From NCBI GenBank assembly GCA_022819825.1, contig JAJEGM010000016.1, positions 29,453 through 93,452 of the forward strand: a DNA stretch of 64,000 nucleotides, given 5' to 3'. Within the stretch, counting starts at the first letter, position 1. Every line of letters starts with the position of its first letter. Positions 26,893 through 34,984 of the stretch are shown here, in pieces. The notes under the pieces were generated by a model that saw nothing but the letters and a program-made list of their open reading frames with translations, was not told the origin of the DNA and did not search any database. This stretch comes from Acidimicrobiia bacterium (lineage in GTDB: Bacteria; Actinomycetota; Acidimicrobiia; Acidimicrobiales; Bin134). A program made the translations under genes and the position numbers.

Positions 26893-27840
26893 TCAAGCTT
26901 CATCCACTTGGCTGCGGAGGGAGTCCATCCAACTCTGGGCCTCGCTCCACGCGGAGGTGGCATTGCTGTTCTTCTCCTCGTGGCCCCGAGTTGTGGTGGG
27001 GTAAGAGCCGAGGAACTTCACCTCGCCGTGCTTGGCCAGGATGCTGGTGAGGCAGTCGGCCACCAGTTGGTCAGCGATGTGGCCCTCAAGGTCGATAAGG
27101 AAGCAGTAATCGCCCAATGCCTTCTTGGTGGGCCGGGATTCCAGTTTGGTGAGGTTGATGGAGCGGGCCGCGAACTCGGCAAGAATGCCCATCAGCGAGC
27201 CCGATCGGTCGGCACGCTGGAAGACCACGATTGAGGTCTTGTCGTGCCCGGTGGGGGAAGGCACTCCCGAACTGGAGACCGCCACGAATCGGGTTTGGTT
27301 CTCAGGGTGGTCTTCGATATCGGTGGCGATCAGCTCCAGGCCGTAGAGCTGCTGAGAAAGGGCGGTGCCGATGGCGGCAACCGCAGCGTCTTGGGAATGG
27401 GCGAGGTCCTGCGCCGCGGCTGCGGTGGAATTGGCCGCCACCTCTTCGGCATGGGGCAGGTTGTTGGTCAGATAGCGCCGGCACTGCGCAGTGGCCACTG
27501 GGAAGCTGATGACCCTTTGGATTGTCTCCAACGACGCGCCGGGAAGGCCGAGAAGGTGGAGTCGGACGTCGATTATCACCTCTCGCTGGATGAGAAGGTC
27601 GTGTTCGAAGATCAAAGCGTCGAGGGCGACGTTTACCGTGCCCTCTATGGAATTTTCGATAGCGGTGAACCCCAAATCGGCACGGCCGTCCGCGGCGGCT
27701 TCGAGCACCTCGGGGATCGACCGGCAGAGCAGGTGATCGGCTTCAGCCAGGTCGGGTTGGGTGAGAAGCGCCTCCTCTGTGAAAGTGCCCGGAGGTCCGA
27801 GATAGGCCACGTGGCTTATGGATCGGGCAGAGGCAGTCAC
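26893..27840 (-). CDS. pheA: Prephenate dehydratase
   Basis: A 315-residue enzyme converting prephenate to phenylpyruvate in phenylalanine synthesis. It has VAYLGPPGTFTEEAL, GFTAIENSIEGTVNVALD and the catalytic-region NQTRFVAV (TRF motif). A C-terminal ACT domain (SLMGILAEFAARSINLTKLESRP) gives feedback control by phenylalanine. GTG 27840 was chosen because it yields the standard N-terminus; the open frame continues upstream only over larB. It is divergent from larB. Confidence 0.93.
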   Translation of the reverse strand: MTASARSISHVAYLGPPGTFTEEALLTQPDLAEADHLLCRSIPEVLEAAADGRADLGFTAIENSIEGTVNVALDALIFEHDLLIQREVIIDVRLHLLGLPGASLETIQRVISFPVATAQCRRYLTNNLPHAEEVAANSTAAAAQDLAHSQDAAVAAIGTALSQQLYGLELIATDIEDHPENQTRFVAVSSSGVPSPTGHDKTSIVVFQRADRSGSLMGILAEFAARSINLTKLESRPTKKALGDYCFLIDLEGHIADQLVADCLTSILAKHGEVKFLGSYPTTTRGHEEKNSNATSAWSEAQSWMDSLRSQVDEA

Positions 27841-27921
27841 AAAGGGGCAGGATAGTGGTATTGAGAAACGCGGTCGCGGTGAGAAAATGGCAAGGACTGT
27901 TGGAAAAGGCGGGATATCGAG

Positions 27922-28698
27922 GTGGATGAGGCTTTTCTTCGGCAAATGATGGACGACGTGCGCAGCGGGACGCTGTCGGCTGATGACGCAGTGCGGCGGC
28001 TGCGGCGGCTGCCGTTTGCCGATTTGGGGTTTGCCCGGGTGGATCATCATCGCAACCTCCGCCAGGGGCTGGCCGAGGTTGTCTACGGACCGGGCAAGAC
28101 ACCTGACCAATGCGCGGCCATTGTCAAGGAACTACTCGATCAGCCCGGAGGTCCGGTGCTGTTGACTCGGGCCTCAGCCGAGCAGGCCGCGGCCTCGCTG
28201 GGCCTCAACCCTGGCGGGGAGCGCTACGAGGCCACGGTGGTCTGGCGGCCGGCACCCCCGCGGCCCGAACAGGTGGTACTGGCCGCGGCCGGTACCGCCG
28301 ATCTCCCGGTGGCCGACGAGTGCGGCGTGGTTTTGGCCGCCCATGGGCTGGCGCCGCAGCGTCTGAACGATGTGGGGGTGGCCGGACTTCATCGGATTCT
28401 GAACGAAGTCGACTCGCTGGCGGAAGCCGACGCCGTGGTGGTGGTGGCCGGGATGGAGGGGGCCTTGGCCTCAGTCGTGGGCGGGCTTACGGCGGCCCCG
28501 GTGGTGGCCGTGCCCACTAGCGCGGGGTACGGCTCTTCGTTAGAGGGGGTCACCCCGTTGCTGGCCATGATGTCGTCTTGCGCCGCGGGTGTGACCGTGG
28601 TCGGAGTGGACAATGGATTCGGCGCGGCTTGCGCGGTGCTGCGGCTGTTCAAGACGAGGGATCGAGCAGTGTCGCGGGCAGGGTTGACCGATGGCTGA
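27922..28698 (+). CDS. larB: Nickel-pincer cofactor biosynthesis protein LarB
   Basis: A 258-residue LarB (pyridinium-3,5-biscarboxylic acid mononucleotide synthase), which carboxylates nicotinic acid adenine dinucleotide on the way to the nickel-pincer nucleotide of lactate racemase. The N-terminus RRLRRLPFADLGFARVDHHRNLRQGLAEVVYG and the AIR-carboxylase-like segment ADLPVADECGVVLAAHG, VVVVAGMEGALASVVGGL and VPTSAGYGSSLEGVTPLL fit the family (quoted in short parts). The start is GTG 27922. larC follows after 12 bases. Confidence 0.9.
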   Translation: MDEAFLRQMMDDVRSGTLSADDAVRRLRRLPFADLGFARVDHHRNLRQGLAEVVYGPGKTPDQCAAIVKELLDQPGGPVLLTRASAEQAAASLGLNPGGERYEATVVWRPAPPRPEQVVLAAAGTADLPVADECGVVLAAHGLAPQRLNDVGVAGLHRILNEVDSLAEADAVVVVAGMEGALASVVGGLTAAPVVAVPTSAGYGSSLEGVTPLLAMMSSCAAGVTVVGVDNGFGAACAVLRLFKTRDRAVSRAGLTDG

Positions 28699-28720
28699 GC
28701 GGAGCGACCGATGGCTGAGC
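28686..28720 (+). repeat. 15-base direct repeat at the larB-larC junction
   Basis: GACCGATGGCTGAGC occurs at 28686-28700 and again at 28706-28720. The second copy contains the larC start codon and the first contains the larB stop. A small duplication has produced a decoy ATG at 28691 in another frame. Confidence 0.75.
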
Positions 28721-29898
28721 CGGCTGGTGTTGCCTGGTTCCACTGCTTCAGCGGGATCGCGGGCGATATGGCGCTGGGGGCGCTGATCGACGCCGGGGCA
28801 GATGTGGCCGAAGTGCGGAACATATGCGAACTGCTGCCCTTGGGCGGTTGGGATCTACAAGCCCATCCCACCCAGCGAGGGGGTGTCGCGGCTACCGACG
28901 TGCGGGTGATCACCCAGGAGACATCGGTGGTGCGTACCGCCAGTCACATCAATGCCCTCGTCGGAGAGGCTCGGCTACCCGACCGGGTGGCCGACCGGGC
29001 GCTGGCGATCTTCGATGCCCTGGCCCAGGCCGAGGGCAAGCTGCATCGCCGGCCGCCAGAACAGGTTCATTTCCATGAAGTGGGCGGGCTGGACGCCATC
29101 ATCGACGTGGTGGGTACGTGCGCTGCGCTGGAAGTACTGGGGATCGACCAGGTTTACTCCAGTGCGGTGGCATGCGGGCGGGGAATGATCCGCAGTGCCC
29201 ACGGGCATCTGCCCAATCCTCCGCCCGCCGTGGTGGAACTGTTGGTGGGGTGTCCAACGTTCGGCTTGGACGTGGGTCTGGAGCTGACCACTCCTACTGG
29301 TGCGGCGATTCTCTCGGCGCTGGCGGAAGGCTGGGGGCCCATTCCGCCGATGACGATCTCAGCGAGCGGGTTTGGCTCGGGCGACAACCAACTGGAGGAT
29401 CGTCCCAATCTGACCCAAGTGGTGGTGGGGACGATGGCGGCATCTCGCCCCGCGGGCCAGCCAGTGATGTTGTTTGAGACCAATGTGGATGACGCTACGG
29501 GGGAGACCCTGGCGCACACGGTGGCATCGCTGTTGGATGCAGGGGCGCACGATGCCTGGATCACGCCGATCGTCATGAAGAAGGGGCGGCCGGCGTACAC
29601 GGTGAGTGCATTGGCCGATCCTGCGGTGGGCGATCAGGTGGCGGCCACGTTGGCCGAGGAGACGGGGTCTCTGGGGGTGCGGGGGCAGTTGATCGAGCGG
29701 TGGCCTCGGGCCCGGTTGGAGCATGAAGTGGACGTGGATGGGCGCCGGGTTCGGGTGAAGGTGAGCGCGGGGAGAGTCAAGGTTGAGCACGACGAGGCTG
29801 TTAGGGCGTCGAAGCTGTTAGGGCTGCCGGCGCGGGAGGTTGTTTCGTTGGCTGAGGAGGCTTGGCGGCGTCAAGGAGACGACGAGCCAGTTGCCTAG
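28711..29898 (+). CDS. larC: Nickel-pincer cofactor nickel insertase LarC
   Basis: A 395-residue LarC, the CTP-dependent cyclometallase that inserts nickel into the pincer nucleotide. The N-terminal block GVAWFHCFSGIAGDMALGALIDAG and HFHEVGGLDAIIDVVGTCAALE (split here) are family marks. Others are ELTTPTGAAILSAL, ETNVDDATGETLAH and HDAWITPIVMKKGRPAY. LarC1 and LarC2 are in one frame here, with no programmed frameshift. larE and a LarA-type racemase are not in the window. Confidence 0.92.
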   Translation: MAEPAGVAWFHCFSGIAGDMALGALIDAGADVAEVRNICELLPLGGWDLQAHPTQRGGVAATDVRVITQETSVVRTASHINALVGEARLPDRVADRALAIFDALAQAEGKLHRRPPEQVHFHEVGGLDAIIDVVGTCAALEVLGIDQVYSSAVACGRGMIRSAHGHLPNPPPAVVELLVGCPTFGLDVGLELTTPTGAAILSALAEGWGPIPPMTISASGFGSGDNQLEDRPNLTQVVVGTMAASRPAGQPVMLFETNVDDATGETLAHTVASLLDAGAHDAWITPIVMKKGRPAYTVSALADPAVGDQVAATLAEETGSLGVRGQLIERWPRARLEHEVDVDGRRVRVKVSAGRVKVEHDEAVRASKLLGLPAREVVSLAEEAWRRQGDDEPVA

Positions 29899-29908
29899 TA
29901 TCGAAGCT

Positions 29909-30625
29909 GTGAATGAAGATCGGCTGTACTTCAGACAGCTTTTGTCGGGGCGGGACTTGGCGGTTGGGGACATGATGGCCCGGCAGATGGTGAATTTCGT
30001 CTACCTGATTGGGGATCGGGAGACGGGGGAAGCAGTGGTGGTGGACCCGGCTTATGACCCACAGGGGATTGTGGATCTGGTTGAGGCCGACGGGATGCGG
30101 CTCACCGGCGTATTGGCTACCCATTACCACCCTGATCATGTGGGTGGGTCGATGATGCAGTTCTCCATCACGGGGGTGGCCGAGCTGCTGGAGCTGGTGT
30201 CGGTTCCGGTGCATGTGCAGGCGGACGAAGCCCGCTATGTGACCATGACTACCGGTATTGAGGAAGACGATCTGTGTCTGCACAAGAGCGGTGATGTGCT
30301 GTCGGTGGGGCAGGTGGACATTGAGATGATCCACACGCCGGGCCACACCCCGGGGAGCCAGTGCTTTTTGACCAACGGGCGCTTGGTGGCTGGCGACACT
30401 TTGTTCTTGGAGGGGTGCGGGAGGACCGATCTGCCGGGAAGCGATCCGGCGGCAATGTACGAGAGCCTGACGCAGCGCCTGGCCCGGGTTCCCGACAGTG
30501 CGACGCTGTACCCCGGCCATCTGTACTCGCCCCAGCCGTCGGCGTCGATGGGCGAGACCCGCCAAACCAACTATGTGTTCATGCCCCGCTCGGCTGAGCA
30601 GTGGCTGGCTATGTTCGGCGGGTGA
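29909..30625 (+). CDS. Metallo-beta-lactamase fold hydrolase
   Basis: A ~238-residue MBL-fold protein with the metal motif THYHPDHVGG, a second histidine in HTPGHTPGSQCF, the bridging aspartate in LVAGDTLFLEGCGRTDLPG and a final YPGHLY. It resembles glyoxalase II or persulfide-dioxygenase-like hydrolases. GTG 29909 is preferred; TTG 29891 is possible and would overlap larC. It couples to the next gene through TGATG at 30623-30627. Confidence 0.82.
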   Translation: MNEDRLYFRQLLSGRDLAVGDMMARQMVNFVYLIGDRETGEAVVVDPAYDPQGIVDLVEADGMRLTGVLATHYHPDHVGGSMMQFSITGVAELLELVSVPVHVQADEARYVTMTTGIEEDDLCLHKSGDVLSVGQVDIEMIHTPGHTPGSQCFLTNGRLVAGDTLFLEGCGRTDLPGSDPAAMYESLTQRLARVPDSATLYPGHLYSPQPSASMGETRQTNYVFMPRSAEQWLAMFGG

Positions 30626-31005
30626 TGGAAATGAACTCGACTTCCATCGGCAATCATCTGGCGGCTCTGGACTCCCATGTGGCCGAGCCGCTGGAAGAGT
30701 TGGTACAGGCCCTCCACACAGTGGGCTTGGACCCCGCTCTGTTGGAGCTGTGTAAGGCCCGCATCGAACAGATGATCAACGGGGAAGCATCGGGCTCGGT
30801 CCGGGCTCCGAGCGACGAACGGGAAAGGACTGTACTGGCGTTCACCGAGCAGTACGTATTGGACGCCCACGGAGTGACCGACGAGCTGTGCGCTGAGTTG
30901 AACGCTCATCTCTCGCCACCTGAGCTGGCTGCGCTCACTACGGCCATTGCCACCTACGAAGCCCTGGCCCGCAGCCAGGCCGCACTGAAAGGAATGATGC
31001 CATGA
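30625..31005 (+). CDS. AhpD-like (carboxymuconolactone decarboxylase family) protein lacking CxxC
   Basis: A 126-residue all-helical protein related to the AhpD/CMD fold (LDPALLELCKARIEQMINGE, ERERTVLAFTEQYVLD, LSPPELAALTTAIATYEALAR). The two redox cysteines of the family are not in the expected place: only one Cys (LLELC) precedes the helix. ATG 30625 overlaps the previous stop (TGATG), and its own stop overlaps the next ATG. It is probably a partner subunit of the following CxxU protein. Confidence 0.65.
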   Translation: MEMNSTSIGNHLAALDSHVAEPLEELVQALHTVGLDPALLELCKARIEQMINGEASGSVRAPSDERERTVLAFTEQYVLDAHGVTDELCAELNAHLSPPELAALTTAIATYEALARSQAALKGMMP

Positions 31006-31505
31006 GCAGGATCACGATTCCCGAGGGGGGCATGTCTGCGTTTGACCACCAGCCCGAGCTGTTCGCGGTATTCAACCGCTTCTACGGCACGCTGTGGAGC
31101 GAGGGGCAGTTGGATCAGGCCACCAAGGAGGTGGGGCGGCTTCGCAACGCCCGGGTCAACGACTGCAACATTTGAAAGAACCTCCGCTTCGCAGGTGCGA
31201 AGCAGCAGGGACTCACCGAGGATCTGGTGGACCAGATCGAAGATGGCTACGCCGATAGCGACCTGCCTGACCGGTTGAAGCTGGCCTTGAGAATGGCTGA
31301 TGCGGTGATCTCCGACCCGTCAGGGCTGAGCGCGGCGGACCAAGCGGCGCTGGGCGAGGAGTTCACCCCGGCCGAGCTGGCTGAACTGGCTCTGACGGTG
31401 GCCATGGCCGCCGGGTTCTCCAAAGCGGCAATTGCCTGGGGTCCGCCACCGGTTATTCCGGTCACCGAAGTGCCCACCCCTACTCCCGATGGAACGGTGG
31501 GCTGA
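31002..31505 (+). CDS. AhpD-like protein, candidate selenoprotein (in-frame TGA as Sec58)
   Basis: Codons from ATG 31002 to TGA 31503-31505 give 167 residues if the TGA at 31173-31175 is read as selenocysteine. The sequence around it is GRLRNARVNDCNI-U-KNLRFAGAKQQGL, exactly where AhpD/CMD proteins have CxxC; the TGA takes the place of the second cysteine. The family fold continues without any frame change (DLVDQIEDGYADSDLPDRLK, then FTPAELAELALTVAMAAGFSK). A SECIS-like hairpin follows (31186-31203). AhpD-like selenoproteins with CxxU are known from marine metagenomes. Alternatives are a nonsense mutation or a sequencing error. The likely role is thiol peroxidase or disulfide chemistry. Confidence 0.75.
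31186..31203 (+). promoter_or_regulatory. SECIS-like hairpin downstream of the in-frame TGA
   Basis: Perfect 7-base arms GCTTCGC and GCGAAGC enclose the loop AGGT. Ten bases separate the TGA from the stem and 17 separate it from the loop, similar to fdhF of E. coli, whose loop also starts AGGU. CCT/AGG may extend the stem below an internal loop. SelB binding is inferred. Confidence 0.65.
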
Positions 31506-31515
31506 GCCCAAGACG

Positions 31516-31599
<84 letters not shown>

Positions 31600-31699
31600 T
31601 GATCGTCGGGGTGGTCAGCGTACAAGACGGGGGGTCAGATCGATAACTGAGAATGGCCGAAGCCAAGTCTGGTTTGAGACCGACTGCCAATCGTCACGG

Positions 31700-31720
31700 G
31701 CGGTGGTTATAGTCCACCGC
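31700..31720 (+). promoter_or_regulatory. Palindrome around a -10 box upstream of the phosphatase-kinase operon
   Basis: GCGGTGG and CCACCGC (7-base arms) flank TTATAGT, which contains the good -10 hexamer TATAGT (31708-31713). The -35 is weak (TGCCAA about 17 bases upstream). The PP2C start lies 33 bases after the palindrome. It looks like a promoter with a built-in operator. Confidence 0.45.
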
Positions 31721-31752
31721 AAAGTGGGGGGCACCACGGTCATGGAACTCTG

Positions 31753-32550
31753 ATGATCCGGCTAGAAGCGGGGCAAGCCACCGATAGAGGCCGACGTCGA
31801 GAGAAAAACGAAGACTCGATGCTGGTTGAAGGGGAACTCTTCGCGGTTGCCGATGGCTTGGGGGGCCATCGAGGGGGAGCGGAGGCGTCTTCCTTGGCGG
31901 TGGCGACGTTGACAGCCGAAATCAAGGCTGCGCTTCATGCTCGGACCGGAGACCGCCGCCGCCATCGATTTGGCCGTCGGCCAAGTCATTCACCAGTGCC
32001 AACGGTGAGTGAGCTGGTGGATGCGGTGGAGCGAGCCAACGAGGAGATCTTGGCCGAGTCGATATCGACCAGCGAGTTGTCGGGGATGGGGACAACTCTG
32101 TGTGCGCTGGCCGTGGTTGAACAAGACCACCGCGAGGCGTTGGCCTTAGTGAACGTGGGCGATTCACGGGCCTACCGTTGCGACGAGAGCGGGTTTCACC
32201 AGCTGACCGAGGACCACACCGTGGTGCAGGAGATGGTCAAAGCAGGGATGATCACCCCGCAAGAGGCTGAAGTCCATGAGTACCGGCATCATCTCAGCCG
32301 GGCGCTGGGCATTGAGTCAAAGGTGGTGGTTGACGATTGGACTCTGGCCCCAGTGACCGGCCATCGCTATCTGCTGTGCTCCGATGGCTTGACCAACGAG
32401 GTACACGACCGGGATATTCACGCGATCCTGCTCCAGTTTGAGTCTCCGAAAGAAGCTGCTGATGCGCTGGTGAGCCTGGCTTTGCAGCATGGCGGAAGCG
32501 ACAACGTAACGGTGGTTGTCGTGGACGTGATCGACGTAGCCCTACCATAA
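31753..32550 (+). CDS. pstP: PP2C-family Ser/Thr protein phosphatase (PstP-like)
   Basis: A 265-residue Mg/Mn-dependent phosphatase. Metal-binding motifs are RRREKNEDSM, VADGLGGHRGG, VNVGDSRAYR, LLCSDGLTNEV and GGSDNVTVVVVD. It lacks the C-terminal membrane helix and outer domain found in mycobacterial PstP, so it should be cytosolic. It likely reverses phosphorylation by the kinase encoded 33 bases downstream. A linker of ~20 basic residues (about 66-78) interrupts the domain. Confidence 0.92.
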   Translation: MIRLEAGQATDRGRRREKNEDSMLVEGELFAVADGLGGHRGGAEASSLAVATLTAEIKAALHARTGDRRRHRFGRRPSHSPVPTVSELVDAVERANEEILAESISTSELSGMGTTLCALAVVEQDHREALALVNVGDSRAYRCDESGFHQLTEDHTVVQEMVKAGMITPQEAEVHEYRHHLSRALGIESKVVVDDWTLAPVTGHRYLLCSDGLTNEVHDRDIHAILLQFESPKEAADALVSLALQHGGSDNVTVVVVDVIDVALP

Positions 32551-32583
32551 ATCGAGCAAGTCAAGAAGTACGCTGTTTTCGCC

Positions 32584-34959
32584 ATGACAGACAACGGTCC
32601 GGAGCTTTTGGGCGGTCGTTACCGATTGCGAAATCAGATCGCTCGTGGCGGCATGACCGATGTTTTTCTCGGTGAAGACACCCTTTTATCGCGCCCGGTA
32701 GCCATCAAGCGCCTGTTTCCGGAATTCGCCACCGATCCCAGCTTTGTCGAGCGATTCCGGCGGGAAGCCACCGCAGCGGCCAATCTGAACCATCCCAACA
32801 TTGTGGCGGTATACGACTGGGGTTCGGCAGAAGGCACGTACTACATCGTCATGGAGTACATCGAGGGCAAGAGCTTGGCTGAGTTGCTTCGAGGCGGCGC
32901 TCGACTCTCTCCTGAGCAGGCCGCAGAAATCGCGATGTACGTGGCCGCCGCGCTGGGCTGCGCCCACGAGAACGGGGTAATCCACCGCGACGTAAAGCCG
33001 GGCAATGTGCTGCTGTCGCCTGATGGAAAAGTGAAGGTGACTGACTTCGGGATTGCCATTGCCGCGTTCGGGGGAGCGGAGGCGAACCTCACCCAAACCG
33101 GCTCTGTGATGGGAACAGCCACCTATTTCTCACCGGAACAGGCCCAAGGGGAGACCCTGGATCATCGCAGTGATCTGTACTCGCTCGGAGTCGTGCTCTA
33201 CGAGATGCTCTGCGGTCGTCCTCCTTTTGCGGGCGACAATTCGGTGGCGGTGGCCTACAAGCATGTCCAGCAAGCGGTGCCCGCCCCGTCGTCGCTGGGA
33301 GTTGTGCTGCCGGAGTCACTTGAGGCCATCACCATGAAGCTGCTGGCCAAGAAGCCGGCACAGCGGTATCCGACGGCCAAAGACCTTCAACGGGATCTGC
33401 GGCGTTATCGAGAAGGTCGGCACCAACTATCTGCTCGCCACCAGCCCGCTGAAGCTCAGAAGGAAACTCCACCTCCGCCACCCCAAGAACCTGAGAAACC
33501 GACAAGCGCCCAGCAACCCCCGCCTCCACCGCCCTCAGAGGTGCCGCCCCAGCCTCCGGCAGTTCCACCTCCCGCGGTGACCGTCTTGGAGCCCTCATCT
33601 CGAGCTGGCCTGTACACCGCGGCTGCGGTGATTTTCATCGCCGTGGCCGTGCTGGTGTTTTTTGTGCTTTCGAACGTCCTGGACAACGGCAATGAGTCGG
33701 CACCGCCCGCGGTAACCGTGACCCCCGCTCCGCTTGTTGCCGTACCCGATGTGGTGGGCTTGTCGAGTCAGGCGGCGATTCGTGAATTGCGGGCTGCCGG
33801 TTTCGTGGTCAGCCAGGCGTTCGTAGCCAGCGAATCGGTGGATGCCAACGAGGTGATCTCCCAATCCCCTGCGGCGCTGGATGAAGTGGAGCAGGGGGCG
33901 GAAATCGAGGTCACAGTAAGTTCGGGGGCCGTTCCGGTGGCAGTGCCCGGGGTTGTGGGCCAAAACGCGAATGACGCTGCCCGTTTCTTGCAAGACCGGG
34001 GATTTGCCGCTGAACTGCGGGAGGTTGAGGGTTCCACTGCGCCGGCTGGGCAAGTGTTGCGCCAGGATCCACCGGCCGGAGGCCAAGTCGCACCGGGCAG
34101 TACCGTGGTGCTCTTCGTGGCAGAGGGGATTCAGGCCGTTGAGGTGCCCGATGTGATGGGGATGACTCCATTGCGGGCCGCCCAGGTGTTGACACAAGCC
34201 GGTCTTGAAGTGAGCGATGAAGTCTTGGAGGAGTCTTCCATCGATGTAGAGGCGGGACTTGTCATCAGCACTGATCCAGCCCCACCCGTGTTGCTGCTGC
34301 CCGGCACCCCGATCAAGATCCTGGTTTCTTTGGGCCCGGAGAGCGTGATCGTGCCCAGCCTGATCGGACTGACCCCGGAAGCGGCTGTACAGCGGTTGGC
34401 TGAGCTGGAGCTGGTCTTGGTCGAGCCTGTTCCAGACTGCGACTTCCCCAATGACACCGAAGAACTGGTTGGGCGAATCATGGGACAGGTGCCTCCTGCT
34501 CAAGAGGAACATCCTGCGGGGACGGAGGTAATCGCCTGTTTGGGATTGCCGACTTCGGTAATTCCGCCGCCGGGACCGTCGGGTCCCGGACCGTCCGGTC
34601 CGGAACCATCGGGTCCGGGACCCCCTGGTCGCCCTGCGATTCCGGTCGAAGAACTTGATCCCCGTCGGGCGGCAGCATGGAACGCCGCCTCCGACATCAC
34701 TGCGAGAGCCGTGGCTGCTGGGCGCCTGCCCAATGCCTTGGGCAGCATCGCGAGATGGAACGCTCTTTCCAGCCAATTCGAAACCGAGTGCAGGGGTCTT
34801 GTTGCGACTTACACCGATATTCCCGGATTTGCGGTGGCGTGGAATATAGAACTTCCGTATCCAATGCCCGCGTCAGCGGCGAACGCCGACAATTGGGCCG
34901 AGGGTCTGGATGGCGATACTCCGGGGGTAGACAACGGATGCGATGTCTTCTGGAACTAG
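32584..34959 (+). CDS. pknB: PASTA-domain Ser/Thr kinase (PknB-like)
   Basis: A 791-residue transmembrane kinase. The N-terminal domain (about 12-275) has the glycine loop ARGGMTDVFLGED, catalytic HRDVKPGNVLL and DFGIA, and an APE-like SPEQA. A Pro/Gln-rich juxtamembrane region follows, then one membrane helix at about 343-365. Four PASTA repeats run from about 386 to 655 (VPDVVGLSSQAAIREL; VPGVVGQNANDAARFL; VPDVMGMTPLRAAQVL; VPSLIGLTPEAAVQRL). These sense peptidoglycan fragments or lipid II. A collagen-like Gly/Pro/Ser linker leads to an extra ~95-residue domain with two cysteines that I do not recognise. CwlM is a known PknB substrate in mycobacteria. Confidence 0.95.
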   Translation: MTDNGPELLGGRYRLRNQIARGGMTDVFLGEDTLLSRPVAIKRLFPEFATDPSFVERFRREATAAANLNHPNIVAVYDWGSAEGTYYIVMEYIEGKSLAELLRGGARLSPEQAAEIAMYVAAALGCAHENGVIHRDVKPGNVLLSPDGKVKVTDFGIAIAAFGGAEANLTQTGSVMGTATYFSPEQAQGETLDHRSDLYSLGVVLYEMLCGRPPFAGDNSVAVAYKHVQQAVPAPSSLGVVLPESLEAITMKLLAKKPAQRYPTAKDLQRDLRRYREGRHQLSARHQPAEAQKETPPPPPQEPEKPTSAQQPPPPPPSEVPPQPPAVPPPAVTVLEPSSRAGLYTAAAVIFIAVAVLVFFVLSNVLDNGNESAPPAVTVTPAPLVAVPDVVGLSSQAAIRELRAAGFVVSQAFVASESVDANEVISQSPAALDEVEQGAEIEVTVSSGAVPVAVPGVVGQNANDAARFLQDRGFAAELREVEGSTAPAGQVLRQDPPAGGQVAPGSTVVLFVAEGIQAVEVPDVMGMTPLRAAQVLTQAGLEVSDEVLEESSIDVEAGLVISTDPAPPVLLLPGTPIKILVSLGPESVIVPSLIGLTPEAAVQRLAELELVLVEPVPDCDFPNDTEELVGRIMGQVPPAQEEHPAGTEVIACLGLPTSVIPPPGPSGPGPSGPEPSGPGPPGRPAIPVEELDPRRAAAWNAASDITARAVAAGRLPNALGSIARWNALSSQFETECRGLVATYTDIPGFAVAWNIELPYPMPASAANADNWAEGLDGDTPGVDNGCDVFWN

Positions 34960-34984
34960 GCCGGCAGCAATCGACCGGCAGCTA

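Noticed and set aside
31173..31175. TGA as a simple stop making the AhpD-like gene a pseudogene
   Set aside because: The stop falls exactly on the expected redox cysteine, all later sequence is intact and a SECIS-like hairpin follows. Kept only as the alternative.
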